From positions 7,594 to 71,593 of the forward strand of contig DAHYHI010000115.1 in NCBI GenBank assembly GCA_027391075.1: a stretch of DNA of 64,000 bases, given 5' to 3'. The DNA comes from JAJZAM01 sp027391075. GTDB taxonomy: Bacteria > Actinomycetota > Acidimicrobiia > Acidimicrobiales > Palsa-688. The first letter of the stretch is position 1. Each line of letters starts with the position of its first letter. This document shows, piece by piece, positions 43,312-51,893 of the stretch. The notes below the pieces were generated by a model. The model made no database searches. It was not told the DNA's origin and saw only the letters and a list, made by a program, of their open reading frames with translations. The position numbers were made by a program, and so were the translations under genes.

Positions 43312-43773
43312 CTACAGCTCCCCGCCAGCCCACCATCTCTCGAACGCTGGTCTGACGATAGTGGAGACGGGTTCCACGATCGTTCCTGCCGGCGAACGCA
43401 CATATGTGAAAGCCCCGTACCCCTCATCGGGAGCCCTACCGGCGAGCTCCAACGTCCAGCCCTGCCTGAGAAGCTCCTCGGTCGTGGATGCCACGTCGTC
43501 TACCCAGAAGCCCAGGTGGTGGGGACCGGGTCCGTCGTCGGCATCCCAAACCGAGCCTGGCTCCCCCTGGAGCAGTTCGAGATGGACCGGTCCGGCGCTG
43601 GAGTAGGTAAAGCGGAGATCCACGATGCCCACACCCGAGCCTGGAAGCCATATCTGCTGCTGGCGGTGTTGGACGGAGCTCCACTCAAGCGCCGCGGCAC
43701 CGGTCATGTTCTTCATGGCGTCGTCGAGATCGGGCACTCTGATGCCCACGTGGAACATATCCTCGAAATGCAT
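43312..43773 (-). CDS. VOC-superfamily (glyoxalase/epimerase-like) protein
   Basis: 153 residues with two beta-alpha-beta-beta-beta units. Metal ligands appear at H8 (MFHVGI), E in HLELLQG, H in PHHLGFWV and E in TIVEPV, the pattern of methylmalonyl-CoA epimerase-type VOC enzymes. Could be an epimerase, isomerase or extradiol-type enzyme. A second, longer VOC protein is encoded at 57523. Confidence 0.82.
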   Translation of the reverse strand: MHFEDMFHVGIRVPDLDDAMKNMTGAAALEWSSVQHRQQQIWLPGSGVGIVDLRFTYSSAGPVHLELLQGEPGSVWDADDGPGPHHLGFWVDDVASTTEELLRQGWTLELAGRAPDEGYGAFTYVRSPAGTIVEPVSTIVRPAFERWWAGGEL

Positions 43774-43803
43774 CGCAGGTCTCCTTGTCTGCTTCCTATT
43801 GGG

Positions 43804-44433
43804 CTACTTCTTGCTTCGCCGGCGGGAGCCGGAGAACGCCGTCTCGCTAGGTGGCCCAAGCGATGCGAGGTAACCCTCTACTACCTGGCGCTGCTGGGAT
43901 GCCGGCCATTCGTCGGGGGCGAACACGGCCTGCACTGCCACACCGTCCAGGAGGGTTGCCAGCACCCGGGCTAGCTCCTCAGCCGAGTGGCCGCCTACGA
44001 GGATATTCGCATCCTGGTCGTGCGCAACAGCCTCGGCGAGTCCTTTGCGGAAGACCTCGTAGCGATGGCGCTGCTCAGCAGCCAAGTCGGCGTCACCGAC
44101 AGCTGCCCCCCAGAAGGCCAACCACACCTTCCAGTTAAGAAGGCGCTCGGAGTCCACAGGCAGCACCGCGTCGATCTTCGCCCAGACCATCGAACCGCCC
44201 GCAGAAGCAGCGGCCTCGAAACGTGCATGCGCCATCTCCGTGCGAGCCCGGAACGTGGCCAGCAGCAGATCGCGTTTCCCGGGGAAGTAGTAGCACAGCG
44301 CGCCAGTCGTCCAACCCGCCGCACGGGCCACGTCACGAAGGCGAACCGACGCAAGTCCCACACGGGCAATCTCTTGTGCCGTGGCCTCCGTTAGCTGTCG
44401 GCGTCGCAGGTCGTGATCGACGGTCTGCGGCAT
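43804..44433 (-). CDS. TetR-family regulator of the Rieske/KstD-like operon
   Basis: 209 residues. Helix-turn-helix VGLASVRLRDVARAAGWTTG followed by ALCYYFPGKRDLL, then a ligand-binding domain. Divergent from the Rieske gene; the shared 84-bp region contains a perfect 18-bp operator-like palindrome, so autorepression and control of the oxygenase operon are expected. Confidence 0.92.
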   Translation of the reverse strand: MPQTVDHDLRRRQLTEATAQEIARVGLASVRLRDVARAAGWTTGALCYYFPGKRDLLLATFRARTEMAHARFEAAASAGGSMVWAKIDAVLPVDSERLLNWKVWLAFWGAAVGDADLAAEQRHRYEVFRKGLAEAVAHDQDANILVGGHSAEELARVLATLLDGVAVQAVFAPDEWPASQQRQVVEGYLASLGPPSETAFSGSRRRSKK

Positions 44434-44462
44434 TGACAGACCATAGCACGGCGACTATCGTC

Positions 44463-44480
44463 ACATAACAGCGGTTATGT
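44463..44480. promoter_or_regulatory. 18-bp operator ACATAAC-AGCG-GTTATGT
   Basis: Perfect 7-bp arms with a 4-bp centre, 30 bp from the TetR start and 38 bp from the Rieske GTG. Size, symmetry and position are what TetR-family repressors use. Confidence 0.75.
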
Positions 44481-44517
44481 CTCGCGTGGGACGGAACCAC
44501 TCCCGGGGAGGTCAGAA

Positions 44518-45801
44518 GTGGAGCAGGCGTTGATGGACCGTATCAAAGGGGAGATCCGCTGGGAGTTCGCTCGGAGCGGCCCGCCGGAGGGTTTCCCGGC
44601 CTTCCACGACATTCCCATCGGACGGTACGTCGACAAGGACTTTTTCGACTTGGAACGAAAGCGTCTGTGGAGCAAGGTGTGGGTGCTCGCCGGCCGAGCC
44701 GAGGGCATCCCCGAGGCGGGGGACTACTTCACTTTCGACGACCTCGGCCCGCCGATCGTCGTGGTCAGGGGACGCGACAGCGAGATCCGAGCTTTCTATA
44801 ACACCTGCCGCCACAGGGGAGCACCAGTCGTCCGCTCGGCGAAAGGGTCGGCCCGCAATCTGCGCTGCCAGTACCACGGCTGGACCTACGACGTCGACGG
44901 TGGCCGTCTCGTCAGTGTTCCCGACGAACGGGACTTCGTCGGATTGTGCAGGCAGGACCGTTCTCTTGGAATGATCGGATGCGAGGTGTGGCAGGGTTGG
45001 GTGTTCGTGAACCAAGACCCGCTCGCTCCGACTTTGAGGGAGTGGTTCGGTCCCGCCCTGGACGAGATGGAGGAGCTCTGCGGGGAAAGCCTCAGGGCCG
45101 TGTCGACGCACAGCCAGACGATTGCATGTAACTGGAAGGTGACCGCCGAGGCTTTCCTTGAGGTCTACCACTTCCGCCACATACACGGTCGCGGCGCCGG
45201 AGGCTCCGAAACCCTTCTCGACAGCAGGGGAGCCACGATGGGCCTCCTGCCCAACGGCTGTAGCCGCATGATCACGCCGTATTCCGCTTCCGCTGCTGCA
45301 GCGACCGGGATGAGCGACTGGTCGGACTGGCGTCACATAGTTACGCCCGATTTCGCCGACATCACGCCGGTCAACGACATGTTCCGCTGCACGAGCAGCG
45401 CTTACAGCCTCTTCCCGAACCTGATCACACCTGTGGGCGCCGAAGGGTTTCCGTTCCTGGTCTTCTGGCCCTTAGACATCAAGACGACCCGCCTCGACTG
45501 GATCTTCTACGCCCCCAAAGACTGGGACGGCGACGAGCTGCCGGAGCGTTGGAGGCGGCGCATAGAGAACTTCAACCTGATCATGGAGGAGGACCGCCGA
45601 AACATGGAGCCCATGCAGAGGTCTTTGGAGTCCCCGGGATCGACTGGGATTCCGATCAACTACCAGGAGCGGCGAATCTGGCACCTACACGAGCAGATCG
45701 ACCGTACCATCGGGATCGAGCAGATACCCGGTGAGCTTCGTGTCGCCCAACTTCTTGATCCCTACGTGGAAAGAGCGGCCGCGACGGCGGGTTCCAGATG
45801 A
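44518..45801 (+). CDS. Rieske non-heme iron oxygenase, alpha subunit (second)
   Basis: 427 residues from the GTG at 44518 with GGGGAGG 6 nt upstream. Rieske ligands in CRHRGAPVV and CQYHGWTYD; mononuclear iron ligands in NWKVTAEAFLEVYHFRHIH. Overall like aromatic-ring-hydroxylating alpha subunits. Coupled by ATGA overlap to a 3-ketosteroid-dehydrogenase-like gene; the classical steroid ring-opening pair is also a Rieske hydroxylase (KshA) plus KstD, so an analogous ring-cleaving step is plausible (inference). Confidence 0.93.
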   Translation: MEQALMDRIKGEIRWEFARSGPPEGFPAFHDIPIGRYVDKDFFDLERKRLWSKVWVLAGRAEGIPEAGDYFTFDDLGPPIVVVRGRDSEIRAFYNTCRHRGAPVVRSAKGSARNLRCQYHGWTYDVDGGRLVSVPDERDFVGLCRQDRSLGMIGCEVWQGWVFVNQDPLAPTLREWFGPALDEMEELCGESLRAVSTHSQTIACNWKVTAEAFLEVYHFRHIHGRGAGGSETLLDSRGATMGLLPNGCSRMITPYSASAAAATGMSDWSDWRHIVTPDFADITPVNDMFRCTSSAYSLFPNLITPVGAEGFPFLVFWPLDIKTTRLDWIFYAPKDWDGDELPERWRRRIENFNLIMEEDRRNMEPMQRSLESPGSTGIPINYQERRIWHLHEQIDRTIGIEQIPGELRVAQLLDPYVERAAATAGSR

Positions 45802-47435
45802 CCGACTCCTACGACGTGATCGTCGCCGGAACAGGCGCCGCAGGCCTCACAGCTGCCATAGCTGCTCACGACGGCGGGGCCAAAGTTGCGTTGTTCGAGA
45901 AAGGGGAGCAGGTCGGAGGGACGTCCGCCTGGTCGGGAGGCCACGTATGGATCCCGAACAATCCGCACATGGCCGCTGACGGTGCCACCGACAGCCGGGA
46001 TCTTGCCCTCACCTACCTGATGTCACTTTCGCGTGGGACTATAGAGGAGCGCCTCGCGGAGGCATTCGTGGACGCCGGGCCCCGGATGGTCGAATACCTC
46101 GACGCCAAAGCCGGCACGGACTTCTACTCGGTTAGAGGTTTCCCCGACTACCACCCCGAGCACCCGGGGGGCCTACCCGGCGGCGGACGGACCGTCGAGT
46201 GCCCGCTTTTCGCCTTCGACGAGCTCGGGGAGTGGGCAGCGCGGGTGACGCCGAGCCCGTACTTCGCGACGATGAACATCACGATGAGCGAGACGCCACT
46301 CGGCGCGGCCGTTCCCTCCATGCCCTCGCCCGAGGAGATGCAGCGCAGGAAGATCCGCGACGAGCGCGGTTTGGGACAGGCCCTCGTGGGCCGTCTACTC
46401 AAGGCGTGCCTCGATAGGGGGATCGAACCTGTGACGTCCGCGCGGATGCGGAACCTTGTGATCGACGCGGGCAGGGTCACCGGCGCAGTCGTCGACGTAG
46501 GCGGTCAAAGACGCGAAGTTAAGGCGCGTCGCGGCGTGGTGCTCGCAACGGGAGGCTTCGAGTGGAACGAAGAGTACAAGCGGGCCTTCCTACGCGGTCC
46601 GCTCACGCACCCGGTCTCGATTGAGACCAACACCGGCGACGGCCTATACATGGCCATGAAGGCTGGGGCGATGCTGTCGAACATGAGGGAAGCATGGTGG
46701 ATACCCGTCGGCGATCTGCCGCCGGGCGTCAACCGAATGAACCGTTTCCTGCTCTCAGGGGACCGGTCCCGACCCCGCACGATCATGGTCAACCGGCAGG
46801 GCCGCCGATTCGCGAACGAGGCGGCCAACTACAACGCGTTCGGCGGAGCTTTCCACCAAGAAGACGTCGCCCGTTTCAACTACGCCAACCTGCCCTGCTG
46901 GCTGATCTTCGACCAGTGCTACGTCGAGCGCTACGGGTCCCCAGGGGCCGGGGGCGCCGGTGTCAAGTCCTCCGGGGCCGAGCAGGCGGCTGAGTGGTTG
47001 CTGGGCGCGCCATCTTTGGAGGACCTGGCCGAGAAGCTAGGAGTTCCACCGGCCAACCTGGTGTCCACAGTGCAGCGCTGGAATGACAACGTCGCCGCAG
47101 GGCATGATCCGGATTTCCTCCGAGGTGAAAGCGCCCATGACCGCTGGTGGGGAGACCCCGAGCACAAGGGAACAGTCGGGGCGACACTCGGGCCGCTCGA
47201 TTCGCCACCCTTCTACGCTCTACCGGTCCGAAGCGGTGGACTTGGCACCAAAGGTGGTCCCCGCGTCGACCCCGACGCACGGGTGATCGACCTAGACGGA
47301 GACCCCATACCCGGCCTTTACGCGGCCGGCAACGCCTGCGGTTCCCCGCTCGGAATGACTTACGGGGGAGCGGGAGGAACCCTCGGACCTGCGATGGTAT
47401 TCGGCTGGCTGGCCGGCAGGCACGCGGCTGGCTGA
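45798..47435 (+). CDS. FAD-dependent 3-ketosteroid dehydrogenase-like flavoprotein
   Basis: 545 residues of the fumarate-reductase/KstD family. N-terminal FAD fold DVIVAGTGAAGLTAAIAA, then GGTSAWSGGHVWIPNN; mid-protein ARRGVVLATGGFEWN; C-terminal GLYAAGNACGSPLGMTYGGA and LGPAMVFGWLAG. The last two carry the Tyr-Gly-x-x-Gly arrangement found in delta1-dehydrogenases. Expected reaction is 1,2-desaturation of a 3-keto ring, but related fumarate-reductase-like flavoproteins look similar. Operon with the second Rieske oxygenase under TetR control. Confidence 0.85.
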   Translation: MTDSYDVIVAGTGAAGLTAAIAAHDGGAKVALFEKGEQVGGTSAWSGGHVWIPNNPHMAADGATDSRDLALTYLMSLSRGTIEERLAEAFVDAGPRMVEYLDAKAGTDFYSVRGFPDYHPEHPGGLPGGGRTVECPLFAFDELGEWAARVTPSPYFATMNITMSETPLGAAVPSMPSPEEMQRRKIRDERGLGQALVGRLLKACLDRGIEPVTSARMRNLVIDAGRVTGAVVDVGGQRREVKARRGVVLATGGFEWNEEYKRAFLRGPLTHPVSIETNTGDGLYMAMKAGAMLSNMREAWWIPVGDLPPGVNRMNRFLLSGDRSRPRTIMVNRQGRRFANEAANYNAFGGAFHQEDVARFNYANLPCWLIFDQCYVERYGSPGAGGAGVKSSGAEQAAEWLLGAPSLEDLAEKLGVPPANLVSTVQRWNDNVAAGHDPDFLRGESAHDRWWGDPEHKGTVGATLGPLDSPPFYALPVRSGGLGTKGGPRVDPDARVIDLDGDPIPGLYAAGNACGSPLGMTYGGAGGTLGPAMVFGWLAGRHAAG

Positions 47436-47456
47436 CCTGGCACCAGCCGGCCAGCC
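47407..47456. terminator. GC-rich stem across the KstD-like stop codon
   Basis: GGCTGGCCGGC (47407-47417) pairs perfectly with GCCGGCCAGCC (47446-47456). An alternative inner stem GGCTGG/CCAGCC competes. No T-tract. May end the oxygenase transcript or limit read-through into the GntR gene. Confidence 0.35.
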
Positions 47457-47506
47457 GCCCTGGAAGCCGCCGGTCGGGTAATGTCGCGCGGCATGAGGCA
47501 GCGCGC

Positions 47507-48346
47507 ATGAGCCGGGCGGTCCCGCCGAAACTGTCCCCGCCCGAAGCCCCCGAGATCCGACAGGAACCGGAAGGCTCGCGGAGCCTATGGATCACCCTCG
47601 AACGGTCGAGTGCCGGGTCTACCGACAGGCCCAAGCGTACGACCAAGAGAGCCGAGACCGTGGCCGCGGCGATAGTCGCCGACATCGTGTCACGCAAACT
47701 TCGTCCCGGTGACACGCTTCCACCCGAGTCTGCGATGCTCATCACCTACCAGGTGAGCCGAGCTTCGCTTCGCGAGGCGCTTCGGCTTTTGGAGGTTCAG
47801 GAGATCATAAGGCTCAAGCCTGGCCCGGGCGGCGGACCCGTTGTCAGTGCTGTCGACCCTCGCAACCTTGCCCGGGTTAGTGCCTTGTACCTTCATCTCG
47901 GAGGGGCCACCTACACCGAGCTGTTCGAGGCCCAATTGGAGTTAGCTCCTCTGTGCGCCGAGTTGGCCGCCCGAAACCCTGACCGTGAGCTTGTCAGCAG
48001 CCGCTTGGCTCCTTACTTGGCGGGTTCGCTGCCGGTGGAAGGCCAGGGCTACTGGGACGCCACCAACGGTTTCCACGGGACAGTCGAACAGCTGGCGGCC
48101 AACCGTGTCATAGAGCTGTTCGCCCGTACTGTAAGCCACCTGTGGCATGAGCACGTCGTGACGAGAATGGACACCACGGGTTTCAGGGAACAGATCCTTG
48201 ACGAGCACCGCAGGATCGCCCGAGCCGTGGTATCCGGCCACGCGACCAGAGCCTCACGGCTCATGCGCGAGCACTTCGCAGGCCTGCAGGAGCGCTACGT
48301 CGGCTACTGGCCGGCGCGCTTCGACGAGCTGATCGAGTGGGAGTAA
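47507..48346 (+). CDS. GntR-family (FadR/FCD type) regulator
   Basis: 279 residues from the ATG at 47507. An unusual N-terminal extension of about 45 residues rich in Pro/Glu/Ser precedes the winged helix (GDTLPPESAMLITYQVSRAS, then EALRLLEVQEII). A helical FCD effector domain follows, with H-containing segments typical of metal/carboxylate binding. It could control the adjacent hydrolase/importer operon or the upstream oxygenase genes. Convergent with the hydrolase gene (10 bp apart). Confidence 0.88.
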   Translation: MSRAVPPKLSPPEAPEIRQEPEGSRSLWITLERSSAGSTDRPKRTTKRAETVAAAIVADIVSRKLRPGDTLPPESAMLITYQVSRASLREALRLLEVQEIIRLKPGPGGGPVVSAVDPRNLARVSALYLHLGGATYTELFEAQLELAPLCAELAARNPDRELVSSRLAPYLAGSLPVEGQGYWDATNGFHGTVEQLAANRVIELFARTVSHLWHEHVVTRMDTTGFREQILDEHRRIARAVVSGHATRASRLMREHFAGLQERYVGYWPARFDELIEWE

Positions 48347-48356
48347 GAACTCGCTC

Positions 48357-49271
48357 TCAGGCCAGTTGGCGAGCCAGCCATTCCTCGATGCCGCGGTTGT
48401 AGCGCTCTGCTACCGCAGTGCCGGCCAACACACCGACACCGTGGGGAGCGCCCGGGTAAACGTGGAGTTCTGTAGGAACGCCGGCTTGGTTCAGCCGGTT
48501 GGCGTAGTCGACGTCCTCGTCGCGAAAACCGTCCACTGCGCCCACGCACACGTAAGCAGGAGGGAGCCCCCCGAGGTCTGTCGCTCGTGCCGGCGCGGCG
48601 TAGGCTGGCACGTCGGAGGTTCCGTAAAGATCGCCTAGATAGGACTTCCAGCCGAACTCGTTGGACTCCTTGGTCCAAATGGCGAGACCGTCGAGCCGGC
48701 TCGACGGGGTGACTTGGCGGTCGTCGAGCATCGGGCACTCCAAGAGTTGGAAGCGCACCGGAACCTCTCCCCTGTCCCGGGCTAGAAGAGCTAGCGCTGC
48801 TGCGAGGCCGCCTCCTGCGCTTACCCCCGCAATACCTATCCGGTCGGGATCGACCCCGAGCATCTGATGGTTTTGGTGGACCCAGCTAAGTCCGGCATAG
48901 CAGTCGCCGAGCGGGCCGGGATAGGGGGTTTCGGGGGCAAGGCGGTACTCGACGGACACCCCGACAATCCCGTAACGCTGGCACCATGCGTCGAAGCGGG
49001 CGTCGTCCATTGCGTAGCTTCCTAGGACATAACCGCCGCCGTGTATCGAGTAGACGCACGCAAGTGCCCCGTCGACACCGACGGGGCGGTGCACACGCAC
49101 CACGACCTCTGGGTCGCTGGACACGACGTGGTCCCGACGCTCTACCTGCTCGGAGAGCTCGAGCGGCCCCGTCAGATCCGCGGCCCTGATAGCAGCCAAG
49201 TTGTCAGCCCCGACAGTCCCGATAGGGAATGCCTCGACCACGACAGCTACGTCTGCATCTAACTTTAGCAT
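48357..49271 (-). CDS. Alpha/beta hydrolase, hormone-sensitive-lipase-type esterase
   Basis: 304 residues from the ATG at 49271. Oxyanion motif IHGGGYVLGS, nucleophile elbow GVSAGGG, acid in AVDGFRDED and catalytic His in PGAPHGVG. All triad elements are present. Carboxylesterase acting on esters of a bulky acid or alcohol. Last gene of the second importer operon, 16 bp after the permease, so it probably processes the imported molecule. Confidence 0.92.
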   Translation of the reverse strand: MLKLDADVAVVVEAFPIGTVGADNLAAIRAADLTGPLELSEQVERRDHVVSSDPEVVVRVHRPVGVDGALACVYSIHGGGYVLGSYAMDDARFDAWCQRYGIVGVSVEYRLAPETPYPGPLGDCYAGLSWVHQNHQMLGVDPDRIGIAGVSAGGGLAAALALLARDRGEVPVRFQLLECPMLDDRQVTPSSRLDGLAIWTKESNEFGWKSYLGDLYGTSDVPAYAAPARATDLGGLPPAYVCVGAVDGFRDEDVDYANRLNQAGVPTELHVYPGAPHGVGVLAGTAVAERYNRGIEEWLARQLA

Positions 49272-49287
49272 CGATCGACTCCTTGCC

Positions 49288-50331
49288 TCAGCCCGCCGGC
49301 GAGCCGGCCACTTCGGCTGCCTCGTCCTTGGGTTCTCGTTGCGCGACGCTGTGCGGCGCTCCAACGCGCCGGGTAGCCGCAGCGCGGCGCTGACGCCAAA
49401 CTGCAAAGCCGACTGCGACAATCAGTGCCACACCGTTGAACATGTCGTTGAGCCACTGCACTCCGGTTACGAGCTCCAGGCCGGTGACTCCAGTTGCAAG
49501 TACGTAGACGGCGAGCATGGTTCCCCACACGTTGAGACGCCCGGGCTTGAGCTGGGTCGAACCGAGGAAGACCGCAGCAAACGCTGGGAGCAAGAGGGTA
49601 CTTCCGAACGTGAGGGAAGGACCTGACAGCGAGCTGTAGAGAACCCCGGCGATTCCTGACACCGTAGCCGAGATGATCAGGGTCACCCAGGTCCAGTAGT
49701 CGACTTTCACGCCAGCCAGGCGCGCCGCTTCTTGGTTACCTCCGGTTGCATGGATGTAACGACCGGCTGGAGTGTGCTCAAGGAGCCACCAGAAGAACAG
49801 CGCTAGCACCACAAGGTACAGCACGACTATCTGGAAGCCGCCGACGGTCCTCTGGGTGAGGCTGTTCCACGCTGCGGTCGTCGGCGGGTTCGGCTGACTG
49901 TTCCCCGAGACGATGATCTGTACAGCAGCGACGACCGTCGCCATACCGAGAGTAGCTATGAACGAGTTGATCCGCAGCTTGACAACGACGAACCCGTTGA
50001 CAACTCCCACCAGGAAGGTCGCCACGACGGCGACAATCATCGCAGGCCACATGTTCCAGTGGTGCGTAGTCTGCAGCCACGCGACGATGATCGCCGAAAG
50101 GTTGATCGTCGCGCCGACCGACAGGTCGAAAGCTCCCGCTGCCAGAGGGACCAAGACGGCTATCGCCAGCATTGCGCTTATAGCCTGGGACGAAGCCACC
50201 GAGTGCAGGGTCGCCTGGGTCAGGAATAGGTGCGGCTTCCACACTCCGAAGACGACGATCGCAAGTGCCCACAGGTAAAAGCCGCTGTAGCGGTCCAATC
50301 CCAAGCTAAAGGTCATGCGTGACCGGTTCAT
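49288..50331 (-). CDS. Ribose-type ABC transporter permease (second)
   Basis: 347 residues with about eight to ten membrane segments and the RbsC motif GGNQEAARLAGVKVDYWTW. Paralog of the permease at 37937 but without its long hydrophilic tail. ATG overlaps the ATPase stop (ATGA). Confidence 0.92.
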   Translation of the reverse strand: MNRSRMTFSLGLDRYSGFYLWALAIVVFGVWKPHLFLTQATLHSVASSQAISAMLAIAVLVPLAAGAFDLSVGATINLSAIIVAWLQTTHHWNMWPAMIVAVVATFLVGVVNGFVVVKLRINSFIATLGMATVVAAVQIIVSGNSQPNPPTTAAWNSLTQRTVGGFQIVVLYLVVLALFFWWLLEHTPAGRYIHATGGNQEAARLAGVKVDYWTWVTLIISATVSGIAGVLYSSLSGPSLTFGSTLLLPAFAAVFLGSTQLKPGRLNVWGTMLAVYVLATGVTGLELVTGVQWLNDMFNGVALIVAVGFAVWRQRRAAATRRVGAPHSVAQREPKDEAAEVAGSPAG

Positions 50332-51893
50332 AGTCGGACTGCCTCCTCGCCGGCCCCCAGGGACTCATGTGAGATTGCTGCTACGTTTACGTCGTCGCCC
50401 TGCAGGCGAGCGACGACCCTTCCGTCGCGGACGACGATCACCTCGTGACATAAAGCCGCGAGTTCGTCGACATCCGACGAGCTTATGACGACCGCTGCTC
50501 CGCCCGCGGCAGCCGCCAGGATCTGGCGGTGCAGGCCTGCTTTGGCGCCGACGTCGACCCCTTGGGTCGGTTCGTCTAGGAGGAACACTTTGGGGTTACG
50601 CCTGATCCACTTGGCGAACACTACCTTCTGCTGGTTTCCGCCGCTGAAGTGCATCAAGGGGAGCTCGAACGCTCCTGGGGGGCGGACGTCGAGGCGCTCG
50701 AACCAGGACTTCGTTTCTACTGTCTCGGTCTTCTTTCGAAGCAACCCTCTAGCCCAGAACGGCTGTAAGTCCGAGATGGTGAGGTTCTCTCGGGCTGATA
50801 GCTCCATGAACGCGCCCTGCGCCTTGCGCTCGGCTGGGAGGTAGCCTACGCCGGCGTCCATGGCCGAACGCGGCTGGAAGGGCTTTACCTCTCTGCCGGC
50901 AACGGTCACCTGACCTCCGTCACGCTCGACCGCACCGAAGAGAGCACCGAGCACCACGTCGCGGCCCGAGCCGGTGATGCCGGCAAAGCCGACGACTTTT
51001 CCTGCTTCCACCTCGAAGGAAACACCGTCCAACGGTCCCGCTTTGAGGTCCTCCACCCGCAGGATCACAGCACCGGTCTTGCCCTGCATAGTCGAAGAAA
51101 CCCGGCGCACCTCGTCAAGCTCACCTCCGACCAGCAGCGTCACGATCGTACGTCGATCCAAGCTGGTCACCGGCTGCGTCGCCACCTTGACGCCGTCTCG
51201 CAATACCGTGACGTTATGGGCCAGCTCGAAGACTTCGTCGAGGCGGTGAGTGACGTACAAGACCCCGATGTCGCGAGCTGCGACCCTGCGGACGATGTCG
51301 AGGAGGTGCTCGACTTCGCTTTCGGGCAGCGTAGCTGTCGGCTCGTCTAGCACGAGGAGCTTCACGTCCCCGCCGTCGCGGCCTAGCTGGCGCAGGGCAC
51401 GGGCCACGGCGACCCCGGTCTTCTGCGACGGGGACAACAGCTCTACTGGAGTCGACGGACTTATCTCCAAACCAACCCTCGCCAAGTCCACCTCCGCAAG
51501 GCGGCGGGCTTCACGTCCTTGGACCGTTCCCAGCCTGGTCGGGTAGCCGCTGTTGAGTGAAAGGTTGTCGAGCACCGAAAGCGCCGCCACGAGACCCAGG
51601 TCCTGGTGCACGAAACGGCACCCTAGATGGAAGGACGACTCTACCGAGCCGAACTCCAAGGGCCGGGAGTCGATCAGAACCGTGCCACCAGGATCGGGGT
51701 GATGGTAACCGGACAGGATCTTGATGAAGGTCGACTTACCCGAGCCGTTCTCGCCGAGAAGAGCGTGTATCTCTCCGGCCTCGATCTCCAAGTCGAAGTG
51801 GTCGAGCGCCGGGGTCACGGCGAAAGTCTTTGAAAGGCCTTGCGCCGACAGCGCGCAGCGGGCCGAAGACCCGCTGCGCGCTGTGTCGGTCAT
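50328..51893 (-). CDS. Ribose-type ABC transporter ATPase (second)
   Basis: 521 residues from the ATG at 51893, overlapping the receptor-gene stop (ATGA). Domain 1: Walker A GENGSGKST, signature loop LSPSQKTGVAVARAL (glycine-less, as in the paralog), Walker B LLVLDEPTATLP. Domain 2: degenerate Walker A GITGSGRDV, signature FSGGNQQKV, VFLLDEPTQGVDVGA. The first 15 codons encode a perfect RNA hairpin (51848-51884), which may set ATPase output relative to the receptor. Confidence 0.92.
   Translation of the reverse strand: MTDTARSGSSARCALSAQGLSKTFAVTPALDHFDLEIEAGEIHALLGENGSGKSTFIKILSGYHHPDPGGTVLIDSRPLEFGSVESSFHLGCRFVHQDLGLVAALSVLDNLSLNSGYPTRLGTVQGREARRLAEVDLARVGLEISPSTPVELLSPSQKTGVAVARALRQLGRDGGDVKLLVLDEPTATLPESEVEHLLDIVRRVAARDIGVLYVTHRLDEVFELAHNVTVLRDGVKVATQPVTSLDRRTIVTLLVGGELDEVRRVSSTMQGKTGAVILRVEDLKAGPLDGVSFEVEAGKVVGFAGITGSGRDVVLGALFGAVERDGGQVTVAGREVKPFQPRSAMDAGVGYLPAERKAQGAFMELSARENLTISDLQPFWARGLLRKKTETVETKSWFERLDVRPPGAFELPLMHFSGGNQQKVVFAKWIRRNPKVFLLDEPTQGVDVGAKAGLHRQILAAAAGGAAVVISSSDVDELAALCHEVIVVRDGRVVARLQGDDVNVAAISHESLGAGEEAVRL
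51848..51884 (-). promoter_or_regulatory. Long hairpin with UUCG loop at the start of the ATPase gene
   Basis: ACAGCGCGCAGCGGG (51848-51862) and CCCGCTGCGCGCTGT (51870-51884) are exact complements. On the transcribed (minus) strand the loop reads TCTTCGG, allowing an extra C-G pair capped by UUCG with one bulged U. The stem starts about 7 nt after the ATPase ATG, where it would hinder ribosome loading or protect the receptor mRNA. Confidence 0.75.

Noticed and set aside
44518..47435. Assigning kshA and kstD symbols
   Set aside because: The pair is suggestive, but sequence reading alone cannot separate these from other Rieske oxygenases and fumarate-reductase-like flavoproteins.
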